The notes beneath the pieces are model-generated. The model saw nothing but the letters and a program-made list of their open reading frames with translations. It had not been told where the DNA came from and searched no databases. Positions 51,887-63,134 of a DNA stretch of 64,000 nt are shown here, piece after piece. Every line of letters begins with the position of its first letter. Position 1 is the first letter of the stretch. Both the position numbers and the translations under genes were made by a program. This DNA comes from Streptomyces sp. RerS4 (GTDB lineage: Bacteria > Actinomycetota > Actinomycetes > Streptomycetales > Streptomycetaceae). Where the stretch lies: the NCBI RefSeq assembly GCF_023515955.1, contig NZ_CP097322.1:1862001-1926000 (forward strand), written 5' to 3'.

Positions 51887-51924
51887 GAGAGCGCCCCCGC
51901 ACCGACCGGTGCGGGGGCGCTCTC
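51887..51924. terminator. Bidirectional terminator between pgl and pgi
   Basis: GAGAGCGCCCCCGCACCG (51887-51904) and its perfect complement (51907-51924), an 18-bp stem with only AC between arms. It lies 45 bases past the pgl stop and just before the pgi stop. Confidence 0.85.
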
Positions 51925-51932
51925 GTCGTGCG

Positions 51933-53594
51933 TCAGCGGCCGCGCAGTTCGCGGTACGTGGCCACCAGCGCGCGCGTGGACGGGTCCAGGCTCTCGACGT
52001 GCGAGCCCTCCGTCAGCGCCGGCTCCACCCGCTTGGCGAGGACCTTGCCGAGTTCGACGCCCCACTGGTCGAAGGAGTCGATGTTCCACACCGCGCCCTG
52101 GACGAACACCTTGTGCTCGTACAGCGCGATCAGCTGACCCAGTACCGCCGGGGTCAGCTCGGAGGCCAGGATCGTCGTCGTCGGGTGGTTGCCGAGGAAG
52201 GTCTTGTGCGGGATCAGTTCCTCGGCCACGCCCTCCGCCCGGACCTCCTCGGCGGTCTTGCCGAAGGCCAACGCCTGGGTCTGCGCGAAGAAGTTCGCCA
52301 TCAGCAGGTCGTGCTGGGCCTCCAGGGCCGGCGAGAGTTCCGCGACCGGACGGGCGAAGCCGATGAAGTCGGCCGGGATCATCCGGGTGCCCTGGTGGAT
52401 CAGCTGGTAGTAGGCGTGCTGCCCGTTGGTGCCGGGCGTGCCCCACACCACCGGACCGGTCTGCCAGTCCACCGGATTGCCGTCGCGGTCGACGGACTTG
52501 CCGTTGGACTCCATGTCCAGCTGCTGCAAGTAGGCCGTGAAACGCGAGAGGTAGTGGCTGTACGGGAGCACGGCGTGCGACTGCGCGTCGAAGAACGCGC
52601 CGTACCAGACGCCCAACAGGCCCAGCAGCAGCGGGGCGTTGCGCTCGGCCGGCGCCGTGCGGAAGTGCTCGTCCATGGCGCGGAAGCCGCCGAGCAGCTC
52701 GCGGAAGGCGTCCGGGCCGATCGCGATCATCAGGGAGAGGCCGATGGCCGAGTCGAAGGAGTAGCGGCCGCCGACCCAGTCCCAGAACTCGAACATGTTG
52801 GCCGGATCGATGCCGAACTCGGTGACCTTCTCGGCGTTGGTGGACAGGGCCACGAAGTGCCGTGCCACGGCGGCCTGGTCGCCGCCGAGCCCATCGAGCA
52901 GCCACTCGCGCGCCGAGGTGGCGTTGGTGATGGTCTCGATGGTCGTGAACGTCTTGGAGGCGATGATGAACAGCGTCTCCGCCGGGTCCAGTTCCCGTAC
53001 GGCCTCGTGCAGGTCGGCGCCGTCCACGTTGGAGACGAAGCGCAGGGTCAGGCCGCGGTCGGTGAAGGACCGCAGGGCCTCGTACGCCATCGCCGGGCCC
53101 AGGTCGGAGCCGCCGATGCCGATGTTGACCACGTTCTTGACGCGCTTGCCGGTGAACCCGGTCCACTCCCCCGACCTGACCTGGTCCGAGAAGGCCGCCA
53201 TCTTGTCGAGGACCGCGTGCACGCCGGGGACGACGTTCTCGCCGTCCACCTCGACGACCGCGTCGCGCTCGGCGCGCAGGGCGGTGTGCAGGACCGCCCG
53301 GTCCTCGGTCGTGTTGATCTTCTCGCCCCGGAACATGGCGTCGCGCAGGGCGCTCACGCCCGTCGCGGACGCCAACTCGCGCAGCAGCGCGAGGGTCTCG
53401 TCCGTCACGAGGTGCTTCGCATAGTCGATGTACAGGTCCCCGACCCGCAGCGTGTAGCCGGTACCCCTGTCCGGGTCCGACTCGAAAAGCTCCCGCAGAT
53501 GCGTCTGCCCCAGCTCTTCCCGGTGCTTGCCGAGTGCGTGCCACTCCGGCGTCCGGTCGAGCCTCATTCGCTTGTCTGCGTTCATCTCGGACAT
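51933..53594 (-). CDS. pgi: Glucose-6-phosphate isomerase
   Basis: 553 residues of the long PGI family. [24 protein letters not shown] (about 140-165), the signature [13 protein letters not shown] near the C-terminus, and [19 protein letters not shown] with the catalytic His. Interconverts glucose 6-phosphate and fructose 6-phosphate. Start ATG 53594 (MSEMNADKR); a shorter ATG at 53582 is possible. Convergent with pgl. Confidence 0.95.
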   Translation of the reverse strand: MSEMNADKRMRLDRTPEWHALGKHREELGQTHLRELFESDPDRGTGYTLRVGDLYIDYAKHLVTDETLALLRELASATGVSALRDAMFRGEKINTTEDRAVLHTALRAERDAVVEVDGENVVPGVHAVLDKMAAFSDQVRSGEWTGFTGKRVKNVVNIGIGGSDLGPAMAYEALRSFTDRGLTLRFVSNVDGADLHEAVRELDPAETLFIIASKTFTTIETITNATSAREWLLDGLGGDQAAVARHFVALSTNAEKVTEFGIDPANMFEFWDWVGGRYSFDSAIGLSLMIAIGPDAFRELLGGFRAMDEHFRTAPAERNAPLLLGLLGVWYGAFFDAQSHAVLPYSHYLSRFTAYLQQLDMESNGKSVDRDGNPVDWQTGPVVWGTPGTNGQHAYYQLIHQGTRMIPADFIGFARPVAELSPALEAQHDLLMANFFAQTQALAFGKTAEEVRAEGVAEELIPHKTFLGNHPTTTILASELTPAVLGQLIALYEHKVFVQGAVWNIDSFDQWGVELGKVLAKRVEPALTEGSHVESLDPSTRALVATYRELRGR

Positions 53595-53669
53595 CAACCC
53601 ACTTCTTCCGTCCTGTTGTGCCCCGCCGGCTCCAACCTAAGGGATCCGAAGGGGGCCAACGCACACAAA

Positions 53670-53712
53670 GGGGCCCGGCCCGCGGGATTCGTACTCCCAC
53701 GGGCCGGGCCCC
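53670..53712 (-). terminator. Hairpin between the RbpA-like gene and pgi
   Basis: GGGGCCCGGCCCG (53670-53682) and CGGGCCGGGCCCC (53700-53712), perfect 13-bp stem, 17-base loop, beyond the stop of the RbpA-like gene on the minus strand. Confidence 0.75.
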
Positions 53713-53750
53713 GAGTCACTCTTGAGTGTGCCCCCGGCCTCGGCCGAGGC

Positions 53751-54086
53751 TCAGATCTCGCCGCGCAGCTTGGCGAGGGCCTCGGCGAGGATCGCCTCGC
53801 CGTCGGCGTCGGTGCGGCGCTCGCGGACGTACGCGAGGTGGGTCTTGTACGGTTCCGTGCGCGGCGGCGCGGGCGGGTTGTCCCGGTCCTGGCCGGCGGG
53901 GAAGCCACAGCGCGGACAGTCCCAGGTGTCGGGGACCTGCGCGTCGCTGGCGAAGCTGGGCTGCGTCTCGTGCCCGTTCGAGCACCAGAAGGAGATGCGC
54001 AGACGGGGCGCGGATTCGCCGCGCTCGGCCTCGCCCATCGGCCCGGCTCCGACTCGACTTCCACGAATCGCGTTGCCACTTGCCAC
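53751..54086 (-). CDS. RbpA-family RNA polymerase-binding protein (paralogue)
   Basis: 111 residues. IRGSRVGAGP start, a zinc-ribbon-like core with WCSNGHETQ and WDCPRCGFP (Cys x3 His ... Cys x2 Cys) and a basic C-terminal TEPYKTHLAYVRERRTDADGE that matches the sigma-binding region of RbpA. It differs from the main Streptomyces RbpA, which has no CxxxH/CxxC set in this form, so it is probably the second family member. RbpA proteins stabilise principal-sigma RNA polymerase. It lies upstream of pgi and downstream of secG on the same strand. Confidence 0.85.
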   Translation of the reverse strand: MASGNAIRGSRVGAGPMGEAERGESAPRLRISFWCSNGHETQPSFASDAQVPDTWDCPRCGFPAGQDRDNPPAPPRTEPYKTHLAYVRERRTDADGEAILAEALAKLRGEI

Positions 54087-54219
54087 GGTCGTAACTCCCT
54101 GCGTGATGGTGCCGCCAAGCGTGAGGGTATACCCGCTGTCGGCGCCCCGGTCCGCCAGAACGCCGGACCTCAGGATAGGGCCGTCACAGGGGCCGGTACC
54201 GCCACATGACCAGAACCGG

Positions 54220-54456
54220 TCAGCTGCTCGCCTTCATGAGCAGACCGAGCGCCACGATGCACGCGAACCACAGCAGACCGACGACGACCGTGATGCGGTC
54301 GAGGTTGCGCTCGGCCACGGAGGAGCCGCCGACCGAGGACTGCATGCCGCCACCGAACATGTCGGACAGGCCGCCGCCCTTGCCCTTGTGCATCAGCACG
54401 AGCAGCATCAGCAGAGCGCTGAAGACGATCAGGGCGATCGAGAACCCCATAACCAC
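54220..54456 (-). CDS. secG: SecG preprotein translocase subunit
   Basis: 78 residues with two membrane helices (residues 5-22 and 55-74) separated by the conserved GKGGGLSDMFGGGMQSSVGGS loop. It assists SecYEG protein export. GTG 54456 with AGGAATC upstream; ATG 54450 also possible. Downstream of tpiA as in many Gram-positive genomes. Confidence 0.94.
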   Translation of the reverse strand: MVMGFSIALIVFSALLMLLVLMHKGKGGGLSDMFGGGMQSSVGGSSVAERNLDRITVVVGLLWFACIVALGLLMKASS

Positions 54457-54500
54457 GGCTGATTCCTACTTTCTGGGCTTACGGATGCTGCTGGGATGGA

Positions 54501-54541
54501 GCGGGGGCCGGTCGCTGCGTGTGCAGCCCCCCGGCCCCCGC
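54501..54541 (-). terminator. Hairpin between tpiA and secG
   Basis: GCGGGGGCCGG (54501-54511) and CCGGCCCCCGC (54531-54541), perfect 11-bp stem. It separates tpiA (ending 54585) from secG (starting 54456) on the minus strand, so the glycolytic and secretion genes are likely separate or partly attenuated. Confidence 0.7.
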
Positions 54542-54584
54542 AAGGGTACGACGGATCCGTCCTACCGCATACTCACCGGTCGCC

Positions 54585-55370
54585 TCACTGGTCGCGGAAG
54601 CGGACGATCTTGACGAACTCCTCCACGTCCAGCGCGGCGCCGCCGACCAGCGCGCCGTCGACGTCCGGCTGCGCCATGATCGCGGCGATGTTGCCGGACT
54701 TCACGGAGCCGCCGTACTGGATGCGGACCTTGTCGGCCAGCTCCTGGGAGTACAGCTCGGCGAGCCGGCCGCGGATCGCCCCGCAGACCTCCTGGGCGTC
54801 CTCGGGGGTGGCGACCTCGCCGGTCCCGATGGCCCAGACGGGCTCGTAGGCGATCACGATGGACTCGGCCTGCTCGGCCGGGAGGTCCTTCAGGCCGCCG
54901 TCGACCTGGTTCAGCGTGTACGCGACCTGCTGCCCGGCCTTGCGGACGTCCAGGCCCTCGCCGACGCACAGGATCGGGGTGATCCCGACCTTGTAGGCGG
55001 CCTTGACCTTGGCGTTGCAGAGCTCGTCGCTCTCGCCGTGGTACTGGCGGCGCTCGCTGTGGCCGACGGCCACGTACGCGCAGCCGAGCTTCGCGAGCAT
55101 CGGGCCGGAGATCTCGCCGGTGTAGGCGCCGGAGTCGTGCGCCGAGAGGTCCTGGGCGCCGTACTTGATCTTCAGCTTGTCGGCCTCGACGAGCGTCTGC
55201 ACCGAGCGCAGGTCCACGAAGGGGACGAGCACCGCGACCTCGACGGCGTCGAAGTCCTTGTCGGCGAGGGAGAAGGCGAGCTTCTGGGTGTGGGCGATGG
55301 CCTCAAGGTGGTTGAGGTTCATCTTCCAGTTGCCCGCCATCAGCGGGGTACGGCCGTTCACAGTGGTCAT
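54585..55370 (-). CDS. tpiA: Triosephosphate isomerase
   Basis: 261 residues, TIM barrel. MAGNWKMNL with active-site Lys16, [12 protein letters not shown] with His, and the signature [13 protein letters not shown] with catalytic Glu are all present. Follows pgk by 6 bases. Confidence 0.96.
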   Translation of the reverse strand: MTTVNGRTPLMAGNWKMNLNHLEAIAHTQKLAFSLADKDFDAVEVAVLVPFVDLRSVQTLVEADKLKIKYGAQDLSAHDSGAYTGEISGPMLAKLGCAYVAVGHSERRQYHGESDELCNAKVKAAYKVGITPILCVGEGLDVRKAGQQVAYTLNQVDGGLKDLPAEQAESIVIAYEPVWAIGTGEVATPEDAQEVCGAIRGRLAELYSQELADKVRIQYGGSVKSGNIAAIMAQPDVDGALVGGAALDVEEFVKIVRFRDQ

Positions 55371-55376
55371 AAGGGT

Positions 55377-56588
55377 TCAGCCCTCCAGGGCGGCGAGGCC
55401 GGGGAGCGTCTTGCCTTCGAGGTATTCGAGGCTGGCGCCGCCACCGGTCGAGATGTGGCCGAAGGCATTCTCGTCGAAGCCCAGGATGCGGACGGCGGCG
55501 GCACTGTCGCCACCGCCGACCACGGTGAAGGCGTCGCAGTCGACGAGGGCCCTGGCGATGGCCTTCGTGCCGTTCGCGTAGTCGGGGTGTTCGAAGACGC
55601 CCACGGGACCGTTCCAGAAGACGGTCTCGGCGTCCGCGATCTTCGACGCGTACAGCTCACGCGTCTTGGGGCCGATGTCCAGGCCCTCCTTGTCGGCGGG
55701 GATCTTGTCCGCGTCGACGGTCTCGAAGGTCGCCGGGGCCTTCGTCTTCAGGTCCGGGAAGTCGGCGGAGACCAGCACGTCGACGGGGAGGACCAGCTCG
55801 ACGCCGGTCGCCTCGGCGCGCGCCATGTACTCCGTGACCTTCTCCAGCTGGTCTTCCTGGAGCAGGGAGATGCCGACCTCGTGGCCCTTGGCCTTGAGGA
55901 AGGTGTACGCCATGCCGCCGCCGATGAGGATGCGGTCGGCCTTGCCGAGCAGCTCGTCGATGACGGCGAGCTTGTCGGAGACCTTGGCGCCGCCGAGGAC
56001 GACCGCGTACGGGCGCTTGACGTCGGCGGTGAGCTTCTTCAGGACGCCGACCTCGGTGGCGATGAGGTAACCGGCCGCGTGCGGCAGGCGCGCGGGCAGG
56101 TCGACGACGGAGGCGTGGGCGCGGTGGACGGCGCCGAAGCCGTCGCCGACGTAGAGGTCGGCGAGGGTGGCCAGCTCGTCGGCGAACGCGCCGCGCTCGG
56201 CGGCGTCCTTCGAGGTCTCGCCGGCGTTGAAGCGCAGGTTCTCGATGACGGCGACCTGCCCGTCGGCGAGGGCCGCGACGGTCTCCTTGGCGGAGGCACC
56301 GACGGTGTCGGTGGCGAACGCCACGTCCGCGCCGAGGAGTTCACCGAGCCGCTTGGCGGCGGGCGCCAGCGAGAAGGCCGGGTCCGGGGCGCCCTTGGGG
56401 CGGCCCAGGTGCGAGGCGACGACCACGCGGGCGCCGGCTTCGGCGAGCTTCGCGATGGTCGGCAGGACGGCGCGGATGCGGCCGTCGTCGCTGATCTCAC
56501 CGTTCGCCAGGGGCACGTTGAGGTCGGCGCGGACGAAGACCCGCTTGCCGGCGACGCCCTCGGCGAGCAGTTCGTCGATCGTCTTCAT
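55377..56588 (-). CDS. pgk: Phosphoglycerate kinase
   Basis: 403 residues. [20 protein letters not shown] (N-terminal substrate domain), [12 protein letters not shown] and GGGDSAAAV near the C-terminus with the nucleotide-binding Gly-rich loop. Makes ATP from 1,3-bisphosphoglycerate. Separated from gap by 150 bases that hold a strong hairpin. Confidence 0.96.
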   Translation of the reverse strand: MKTIDELLAEGVAGKRVFVRADLNVPLANGEISDDGRIRAVLPTIAKLAEAGARVVVASHLGRPKGAPDPAFSLAPAAKRLGELLGADVAFATDTVGASAKETVAALADGQVAVIENLRFNAGETSKDAAERGAFADELATLADLYVGDGFGAVHRAHASVVDLPARLPHAAGYLIATEVGVLKKLTADVKRPYAVVLGGAKVSDKLAVIDELLGKADRILIGGGMAYTFLKAKGHEVGISLLQEDQLEKVTEYMARAEATGVELVLPVDVLVSADFPDLKTKAPATFETVDADKIPADKEGLDIGPKTRELYASKIADAETVFWNGPVGVFEHPDYANGTKAIARALVDCDAFTVVGGGDSAAAVRILGFDENAFGHISTGGGASLEYLEGKTLPGLAALEG

Positions 56589-56645
56589 GTGTTTCCTACT
56601 CCTTCGGAGACCTTCACCCGGTGGGCGAGGACGGGAGGGCCAGGC

Positions 56646-56696
56646 AAGCCACAGGGCCCGGACGGCGCCTCATCGCGCCGAGCGGACCCTGTGCTT
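56646..56696 (-). terminator. Large hairpin between gap and pgk
   Basis: AAGCCACAGGG (56646-56656) and CCCTGTGCTT (56687-56696) pair with one bulge, and GGCGC/GCGCC (56664-56680) extends the inner stem around CTCATC. No U-tract follows on the minus strand. It may limit read-through from gap to pgk or act as an RNA-stability element. Confidence 0.55.
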
Positions 56697-56738
56697 CACA
56701 TCTCTTGCCTTGCCCTACGTTCTTGAGAGCCGACCGTC

Positions 56739-57809
<1,071 letters not shown>

Positions 57810-57913
57810 TTATGACCCTACCTCTCCGTGAGCTACGGAGTGACATCGACCGGGGCCTGACACTCCCGGAGGCCCTGTACCGGACGGTCCGGCACGGGGC
57901 TTCCGGGACCTGC

Positions 57914-57941
57914 GCCCCCGTCACCCAGGGTGACCGGGGGC
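57914..57941 (-). terminator. Hairpin after the M14 carboxypeptidase gene
   Basis: GCCCCCGTCACC (57914-57925) pairs with GGGTGACCGGGGGC (57928-57941) with one bulge and a short loop, 12 bases past the stop on the minus strand. Confidence 0.65.
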
Positions 57942-57952
57942 AGGGTTGCCGA

Positions 57953-60916
57953 TCAGCGGTTCAGCGACCGGAGCGCCTTACCGACGAGTACGGCGCGGTC
58001 CGCCGCGGCGGGTACGTGCTCCAGGCCGAAGCCGAGGAGGACGGTGTCACGCGTAGTGACCGACGCGTAGGACTTGAACAGTTCACCGGTACGGGACCAC
58101 GCGCCCGGAACATCGGGACTTCCGGCCGGGGCGGGCCCGGCGCTCCAGGCTCCGAGGTCGCTCTCGAAGCCCTCAACGGCCTGGTCGGCGCCGCCCACGG
58201 ACAGCCGCGCCTCGTCGGCGAAGACGCCGCGACCGCCGGTTCCCGGGTCGGTGACGGAGGAGAGGGACACCTCCACGGTCTTGCCCGCGTAGGCGCTCAG
58301 GTCGAAGGAGACCTGCTTCCAGCCGCCGGAGGAACCGGTGAAGCTGTTCCACGCTCCGCTGTCGCCGTGCGCCGTGCAGCCCCCGGAGGCCAGGGTGAGA
58401 TAGCGGCGCAGGAACGGGTGGCCGTTCATGAAGAACCCGGCCTCGCACTCCGTCGGGACTGTGGTGGAGCTCAGTCCGCCCGCGTCCGGAAGTGTGGTCC
58501 AGTCCTCTCCGCCCGCGCTACGGGCCTCCAGGACGGCGTGGTCGTAGCCCTCCTCGGTGTTCCAGTTGAGGGCCATCCTCAGCTGTGGCCGCTCGGCGGC
58601 GGTGACCCGGGTCAGGTCGATCGTGCGTGTGAGCCGCTTCCAGTCGTTGTCCTCGTGCGTCGCCGAGGCCATCCCGGCGCCCGCGTAAGGGGCGTACGGG
58701 TTCACGACCCCGGCGTACTGGCCCGACTGCGCGCTCCTGAACTGCGGAAACCGCTCCGGCGGCAGGGTGTCGGAGGTGACGGTGAAGGCGCCGGGGGCGT
58801 TCAGCGGGTTGCCCGCAGCGTCCCCGAGGCCGCCCCGGGCGCCGCCGAGGGCGCCGGCCCCGGTGAAGCCGGTCGGTCCGCTGACGCTCGCGCGGCCGTA
58901 GGCGCCGAGCCAGTACTGGCTGAAGTCGTTCGTGACGGCCGGGCCGACCTGGGCGTTGCCGCCGGCGAGCTCGCCCGCCTCGATGAGCTTGCCGCCCTCG
59001 TTGAGGAAGTCGCGCAGGGCGAGCTGGGTGGCCCCGCCGGGGGTCTGCGCGCCGGTGTAGTGGACGACCGTGGCGAAGTGGGCGAGGACGCCCAGGTGGT
59101 GCGGGGCGCCCTGGGTGGCGACGTCCCAGACGGCGGCCGACCTGCCGTTGGCGCGCAGCGCGTCGACGTAGCTCTGGGCGTGCGTGGCCTTGGCGCCTTC
59201 CTCGGCGATCACGAGGACGTCCGCGCGGGGCCGCTCGGCCACGGTGTAGGTGAAGTGCTCGCTGGACACCTTCTCGCCCGAGCGGTCCTCGCCGGTGAAC
59301 CAGACCTCGACCTTGTCGCCGGGCTTGGCGCCGTCGACCTTGGCGCGGTACTCGTCGAACCAGTTGTTGTCCTCGCCGCCGTAGACGTCGCCGCCCTTCC
59401 AGGCCCTCAGTTCGTCGTCGTGCGTGCGGCCTCCGTTGATCCGGAAGTTGAGCGTCTTGTCGCGCAGCGCCTTGCGGGCGGTGACGGAGACGGTCTGGTC
59501 CTCACCGCGCGCGACGTAGGAGGTGGTGAAGGGGTCCGGGGTGAAGTCGGCGGCGCTCAGACCGACGGCGGAGGCCGGCCGGTCGGGGTGCGCCGCGCTC
59601 TCGCCGACGGACAGCGCGAAGGGCACGTTCTTGGCGAACTCGCCCTGGATCAGCTTCTCGTCGTCGGGGAAGTTGAAGCCGGAGGCGCAGTCCTCGGGCC
59701 TCCAGCGGTCGTTCGGGTCGAGGGCGGAGGCCGTCTGGCAGGTGGTCATCTCCGGGGTGAACATCATGATGCCGTTGGCGTTGGCCGCGTGTCCGTCGGC
59801 TTCGCCGTTGGTCGTGTACAGCTCGGAGGACAGCTGCGGGTGGTAGCCGGGGACGGCCGGGTTCTCCGGGGTGCCGGCGAGGGCCTTGTAGACGACGTCG
59901 TCGGGGGTCGGGGTGGCGACCTGCCAGCCGACGCCGTAGAGGATCAGTTCGGCCGCGGAGTGGTAGTTGATCGCGTACCGGAACCCGACGCGCTTCTGGA
60001 ACGCGTCGAGGGCGACGGTCTCGGGTTCGGAGGCGGCCTTGGGGCCGCGGTAGGTCTCGCTCGAACGGTTGGGCGAGGAGCCCTCGTTGTCGTAGCCCCA
60101 CTTGTAGGAGAAGTTGCGGTTGAGGTCGACGCCGTCGCCGGTGGTGATCTTCCCGTCGCCGTCGTTGTCGCGGAGGTTCTTGCGCCACAGGCGGGCGTTG
60201 TCGGCGGTGAAGGTGTGGTCGTAGCCGTCGGGGTTGGCCGAGAGGAGGAACCACAGCTCCGTCGAGTCCACCAGCTTGGTGATCCTCGGGTCCTTGCCGT
60301 AGTTGTCGAGGGTGTGGTGCATCAGCCGCCGGGTCATCTCGGGGGTGATCCACTCACGGGCGTGCTGGTTGGACATGTAGAGGACGGACGGCTTGTCGCC
60401 GTCCCCGGTCTTCCCGGCGTTCCGGGTGACCTTGAGGGCGAGGATGTCCTTGCCCCGGACCGTCTTGCCGATGGAGACGACCTTGGTCAGGCCCGGGTTG
60501 TCCTGAGCCGCCTTGAGGATCTCCTCCTGGAGGCCGCCCTTGCCGCTGTAGGGGCGAAAGACCCCGTCGCCGGCGGCCCTGGACCGGGCGAGGCCCTGGT
60601 CGGAGATCTTGCGTTCCGCGAGGGTGACGCCCTGGTCCGCGAGTGCCTTCGCCTGCGCGCCGGTGAGGAACAGTTCGACCTTGGCGGTGCCCTTCTCGGG
60701 CGCCCGCTCGGCGAGTTCGTGGCCGTCCTGGCCGGCGGCGAGGACGAGCGGGACCTGTTCCCGGGTGATGTCGGCGTCGTAGACCCGGAGCTCGTCGGCG
60801 GCGTCGGAGGCCGCACCGGAAGCGGGCTGGGCCTGGGCCGCGACGGGCAGCGCGGCGAGTGTGGTTCCGAAGAGGAGTGCGCTTGCGGCGAGGATCGATC
60901 TCGCGCGGTGCCTCAT
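57953..60916 (-). CDS. Secreted M14-family zinc carboxypeptidase with extra C-terminal domains
   Basis: 987 residues. Signal peptide 1-29 (LFGTTLAALPVAAQA). Propeptide-like region to about 120, then the M14 domain (120-430) with zinc ligands QHAREWITPE (His185, Glu188) and His319 (AINYHSAAEL), substrate Arg267 (DLNRNF) and catalytic Glu389 (FTPEM). A D-x-D-x-DG loop at residues 250-261 resembles an EF-hand calcium loop. Residues 450-987 include a Ig-like/ThuA-like part and a MAM- or immune-inhibitor-A-like tail (AMNWNTEEGYDHAVLEARS, GGWKQVSFDLSAYAG). Extracellular protein degradation. Confidence 0.9.
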   Translation of the reverse strand: MRHRARSILAASALLFGTTLAALPVAAQAQPASGAASDAADELRVYDADITREQVPLVLAAGQDGHELAERAPEKGTAKVELFLTGAQAKALADQGVTLAERKISDQGLARSRAAGDGVFRPYSGKGGLQEEILKAAQDNPGLTKVVSIGKTVRGKDILALKVTRNAGKTGDGDKPSVLYMSNQHAREWITPEMTRRLMHHTLDNYGKDPRITKLVDSTELWFLLSANPDGYDHTFTADNARLWRKNLRDNDGDGKITTGDGVDLNRNFSYKWGYDNEGSSPNRSSETYRGPKAASEPETVALDAFQKRVGFRYAINYHSAAELILYGVGWQVATPTPDDVVYKALAGTPENPAVPGYHPQLSSELYTTNGEADGHAANANGIMMFTPEMTTCQTASALDPNDRWRPEDCASGFNFPDDEKLIQGEFAKNVPFALSVGESAAHPDRPASAVGLSAADFTPDPFTTSYVARGEDQTVSVTARKALRDKTLNFRINGGRTHDDELRAWKGGDVYGGEDNNWFDEYRAKVDGAKPGDKVEVWFTGEDRSGEKVSSEHFTYTVAERPRADVLVIAEEGAKATHAQSYVDALRANGRSAAVWDVATQGAPHHLGVLAHFATVVHYTGAQTPGGATQLALRDFLNEGGKLIEAGELAGGNAQVGPAVTNDFSQYWLGAYGRASVSGPTGFTGAGALGGARGGLGDAAGNPLNAPGAFTVTSDTLPPERFPQFRSAQSGQYAGVVNPYAPYAGAGMASATHEDNDWKRLTRTIDLTRVTAAERPQLRMALNWNTEEGYDHAVLEARSAGGEDWTTLPDAGGLSSTTVPTECEAGFFMNGHPFLRRYLTLASGGCTAHGDSGAWNSFTGSSGGWKQVSFDLSAYAGKTVEVSLSSVTDPGTGGRGVFADEARLSVGGADQAVEGFESDLGAWSAGPAPAGSPDVPGAWSRTGELFKSYASVTTRDTVLLGFGLEHVPAAADRAVLVGKALRSLNR

Positions 60917-60999
60917 GTGCCCCCCTGGGCGTCGTCGGCCACGAAAGCTTCGGACGCCAGGCTCACGAGGGGCCGCCGGCGTGTCAATGGGGCGTGCCG

Positions 61000-61038
61000 C
61001 GAAAGGGACCCGCGCGCCGGTCGCGCGGGCCCCTTTCG
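61000..61038 (-). terminator. Terminator after whiA
   Basis: CGAAAGGGACCCGCGCG (61000-61016), loop CCGGT, CGCGCGGGCCCCTTTCG (61022-61038), one mismatch. It lies 43 bases past the whiA stop on the minus strand. Confidence 0.8.
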
Positions 61039-61080
61039 GACGTACCCCGGCCCCTTGGGGGGTGTCGGCGACCGTGCCGG

Positions 61081-62076
61081 TCAGCCGGCCATGTTGTCGG
61101 CCAGCTCCTCGCTGAGGTCCAGGTTGGACTCCGTGCCCGGGATGCCCAGGTCCTGGGCCCGCTTGTCGGCCATGGCCAGCAGACGGCGGATGCGGCCGGC
61201 GACGGCGTCCTTGGTCAGCGGCGGGTCGGCGAGCGCGCCCAGCTCCTCCAGGGAGGCCTGCTTGTGCTCCATGCGCAGCCGGCCGGCCGCGGCGAGGTGC
61301 TCGGGGACCTCCTCGCCGAGGATCTCCAGGGCGCGCTGGACGCGGGCTCCGGCGGCGACGGCGGCCCGTGCCGAGCGGCGCAGGTTGGCGTCGTCGAAGT
61401 TGGCGAGGCGGTTGGCGGTGGCGCGGACCTCGCGCCGCATCCGCCGCTCCTCCCAGGCCAGTACCGATTCGTGGGCGCCGAGGCGGGTCAGCAGGGCGCC
61501 GATGGCGTCGCCGTCGCGGACCACGACGCGGTCGACGCCGCGCACCTCGCGCGCCTTGGCGGCGATGGAGAGCCTGCGGGCGGCGCCCACCAGGGCCAGG
61601 GCTGCCTCGGGGCCGGGGCAGGTGACCTCCAGGGAGGACGACCGACCCGGCTCGGTGAGGGAGCCGTGGGCCAGGAAGGCACCGCGCCAGGCCGCCTCGG
61701 CGTCACAGGTGGCCCCGGAGACCACCTGCGGGGGAAGTCCCCGGATGGGGCGCCCGCGGCCGTCCACGAGGCCCGTCTGGCGTGCCAGCTGGTCACCGCC
61801 GGCCACGACGCGGACGACGAAGCGGCTGCCGCGGCGCAGGCCGCCGGGCGCCATCACGACGAGGTCCGAAGAATGGCCGAAGATCTCCAGGATGTCCTTG
61901 CGCAGCCGGCGGGCGGCGATCCCCGTGTCCAGCTCGGCCTCGATGACGATGCGGCCGCTCACCAGGTGCAGCCCGCCCGCGAACCGAAGGATCGCCGAGA
62001 CCTCCGCCTTCCTGCAGCAGGTCCGGGTGACGGGGAGGCGGGAGATCTCATCCTTCACCGCGGGCGTCATCGCCAT
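61081..62076 (-). CDS. whiA: WhiA sporulation regulator
   Basis: 331 residues. N-terminal degenerate LAGLIDADG-type fold ([23 protein letters not shown]) and a C-terminal helix-turn-helix ([25 protein letters not shown]). In Streptomyces WhiA with WhiB activates sporulation septation genes such as ftsZ. Its start overlaps the yvcK stop by 10 bases. Confidence 0.95.
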   Translation of the reverse strand: MAMTPAVKDEISRLPVTRTCCRKAEVSAILRFAGGLHLVSGRIVIEAELDTGIAARRLRKDILEIFGHSSDLVVMAPGGLRRGSRFVVRVVAGGDQLARQTGLVDGRGRPIRGLPPQVVSGATCDAEAAWRGAFLAHGSLTEPGRSSSLEVTCPGPEAALALVGAARRLSIAAKAREVRGVDRVVVRDGDAIGALLTRLGAHESVLAWEERRMRREVRATANRLANFDDANLRRSARAAVAAGARVQRALEILGEEVPEHLAAAGRLRMEHKQASLEELGALADPPLTKDAVAGRIRRLLAMADKRAQDLGIPGTESNLDLSEELADNMAG

Positions 62077-63134
62077 GGGCCGATCCTTCCATGCATCCGA
62101 AAAATACGGTCGTACGCGGCGGCCAGCAGCTCCGGATCGTGCTTCGGAGAGCCGTCCTGCCTGGCCACGGGCGCCAGCTCGACCGCCGCACCGAAGCGTT
62201 TCGCGGCTTCGGCGAGGGACTCACGGTCGGGCACGGCGGCCTCGTCGGCCAGCACCACGTCCAGGGCGAGTTTAGGGGCGTGTCGGGCCAAAACCTCCAA
62301 ATGACGCTGCGGAGAGAAGCCCTCTGTTTCGCCGGGCTGCGGGGCCAGGTTCAGCGAGAGGACCCGGCGGGCCTTCGTCACGCTCAGCGCGTCGAGCAGT
62401 TCCGGCACCAGCAGGTGCGGGATGACGGACGAGAACCAGGAGCCGGGCCCGAGCACGACCCAGTCGGCGTCGAGCACGGCGGCGACGGCCTCCGGCACGG
62501 CCGGCGGGTCGCTCGGGACGACCTGGACGGAGAGCACCTCGCCGGGGGTGAGCGCCACGGTGGCCTGTCCCCGGACGGTGTCCACCTCGTCCGGGCGGGC
62601 CGGGTCGTGCCCCTTGACCAGGGCCTGGAGCTCCAGCGGCACCGCCGACATCGGCAGGACCCGGCCGTGCGCGCCGAGGAGCTTTCCGACCAGGTCGAGG
62701 GCCTGGACGGGGTCGCCGAGCTGTTCCCACAGGGCGACGATCAGCAGGTTGCCGACGGCGTGCTCGTGCAGGTCGCCCGCCGACTGGAAGCGGTGCTGGA
62801 TGACGCGGGCCCAGGTCTGGCCCCAGTCGTCGTCCCCGCACAGCGCGGCCAGCGCCTTGCGCAGGTCGCCGGGCGGCAGTACGCCGAGCTCCTCCCGGAG
62901 CCGGCCGCTGGAGCCGCCGTCGTCGGCGACGGTGACCACCGCGGTCAGCTCGCCGGTGATCCGGCGCAGCGCGGTGAGGGAGGCCGACAGGCCCATGCCG
63001 CCGCCGAGGGCGACGACCTTGGGCGCGACCACCTCGGCGGCGGCGCCGCGGCGACCGGCGCGGCCCGCGCCGTCCTCACCCCTGCCGGGGGTCAGACGGC
63101 GCAGGCGGCGCAGCCGCATGGTGCGTCCGGTCAC
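62067..63134 (-). CDS. yvcK: YvcK/CofD-like gluconeogenesis factor
   Basis: 355 residues. Binding loops [36 protein letters not shown] and [16 protein letters not shown] are typical of YvcK. These proteins bind UDP-sugars and affect cell-wall synthesis and carbon metabolism. GTG 63134 overlaps the rapZ stop (GTGA); ATG 63119 is an alternative. The first 35 residues are basic and disordered. Confidence 0.94.
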   Translation of the reverse strand: MTGRTMRLRRLRRLTPGRGEDGAGRAGRRGAAAEVVAPKVVALGGGMGLSASLTALRRITGELTAVVTVADDGGSSGRLREELGVLPPGDLRKALAALCGDDDWGQTWARVIQHRFQSAGDLHEHAVGNLLIVALWEQLGDPVQALDLVGKLLGAHGRVLPMSAVPLELQALVKGHDPARPDEVDTVRGQATVALTPGEVLSVQVVPSDPPAVPEAVAAVLDADWVVLGPGSWFSSVIPHLLVPELLDALSVTKARRVLSLNLAPQPGETEGFSPQRHLEVLARHAPKLALDVVLADEAAVPDRESLAEAAKRFGAAVELAPVARQDGSPKHDPELLAAAYDRIFRMHGRIGPWR

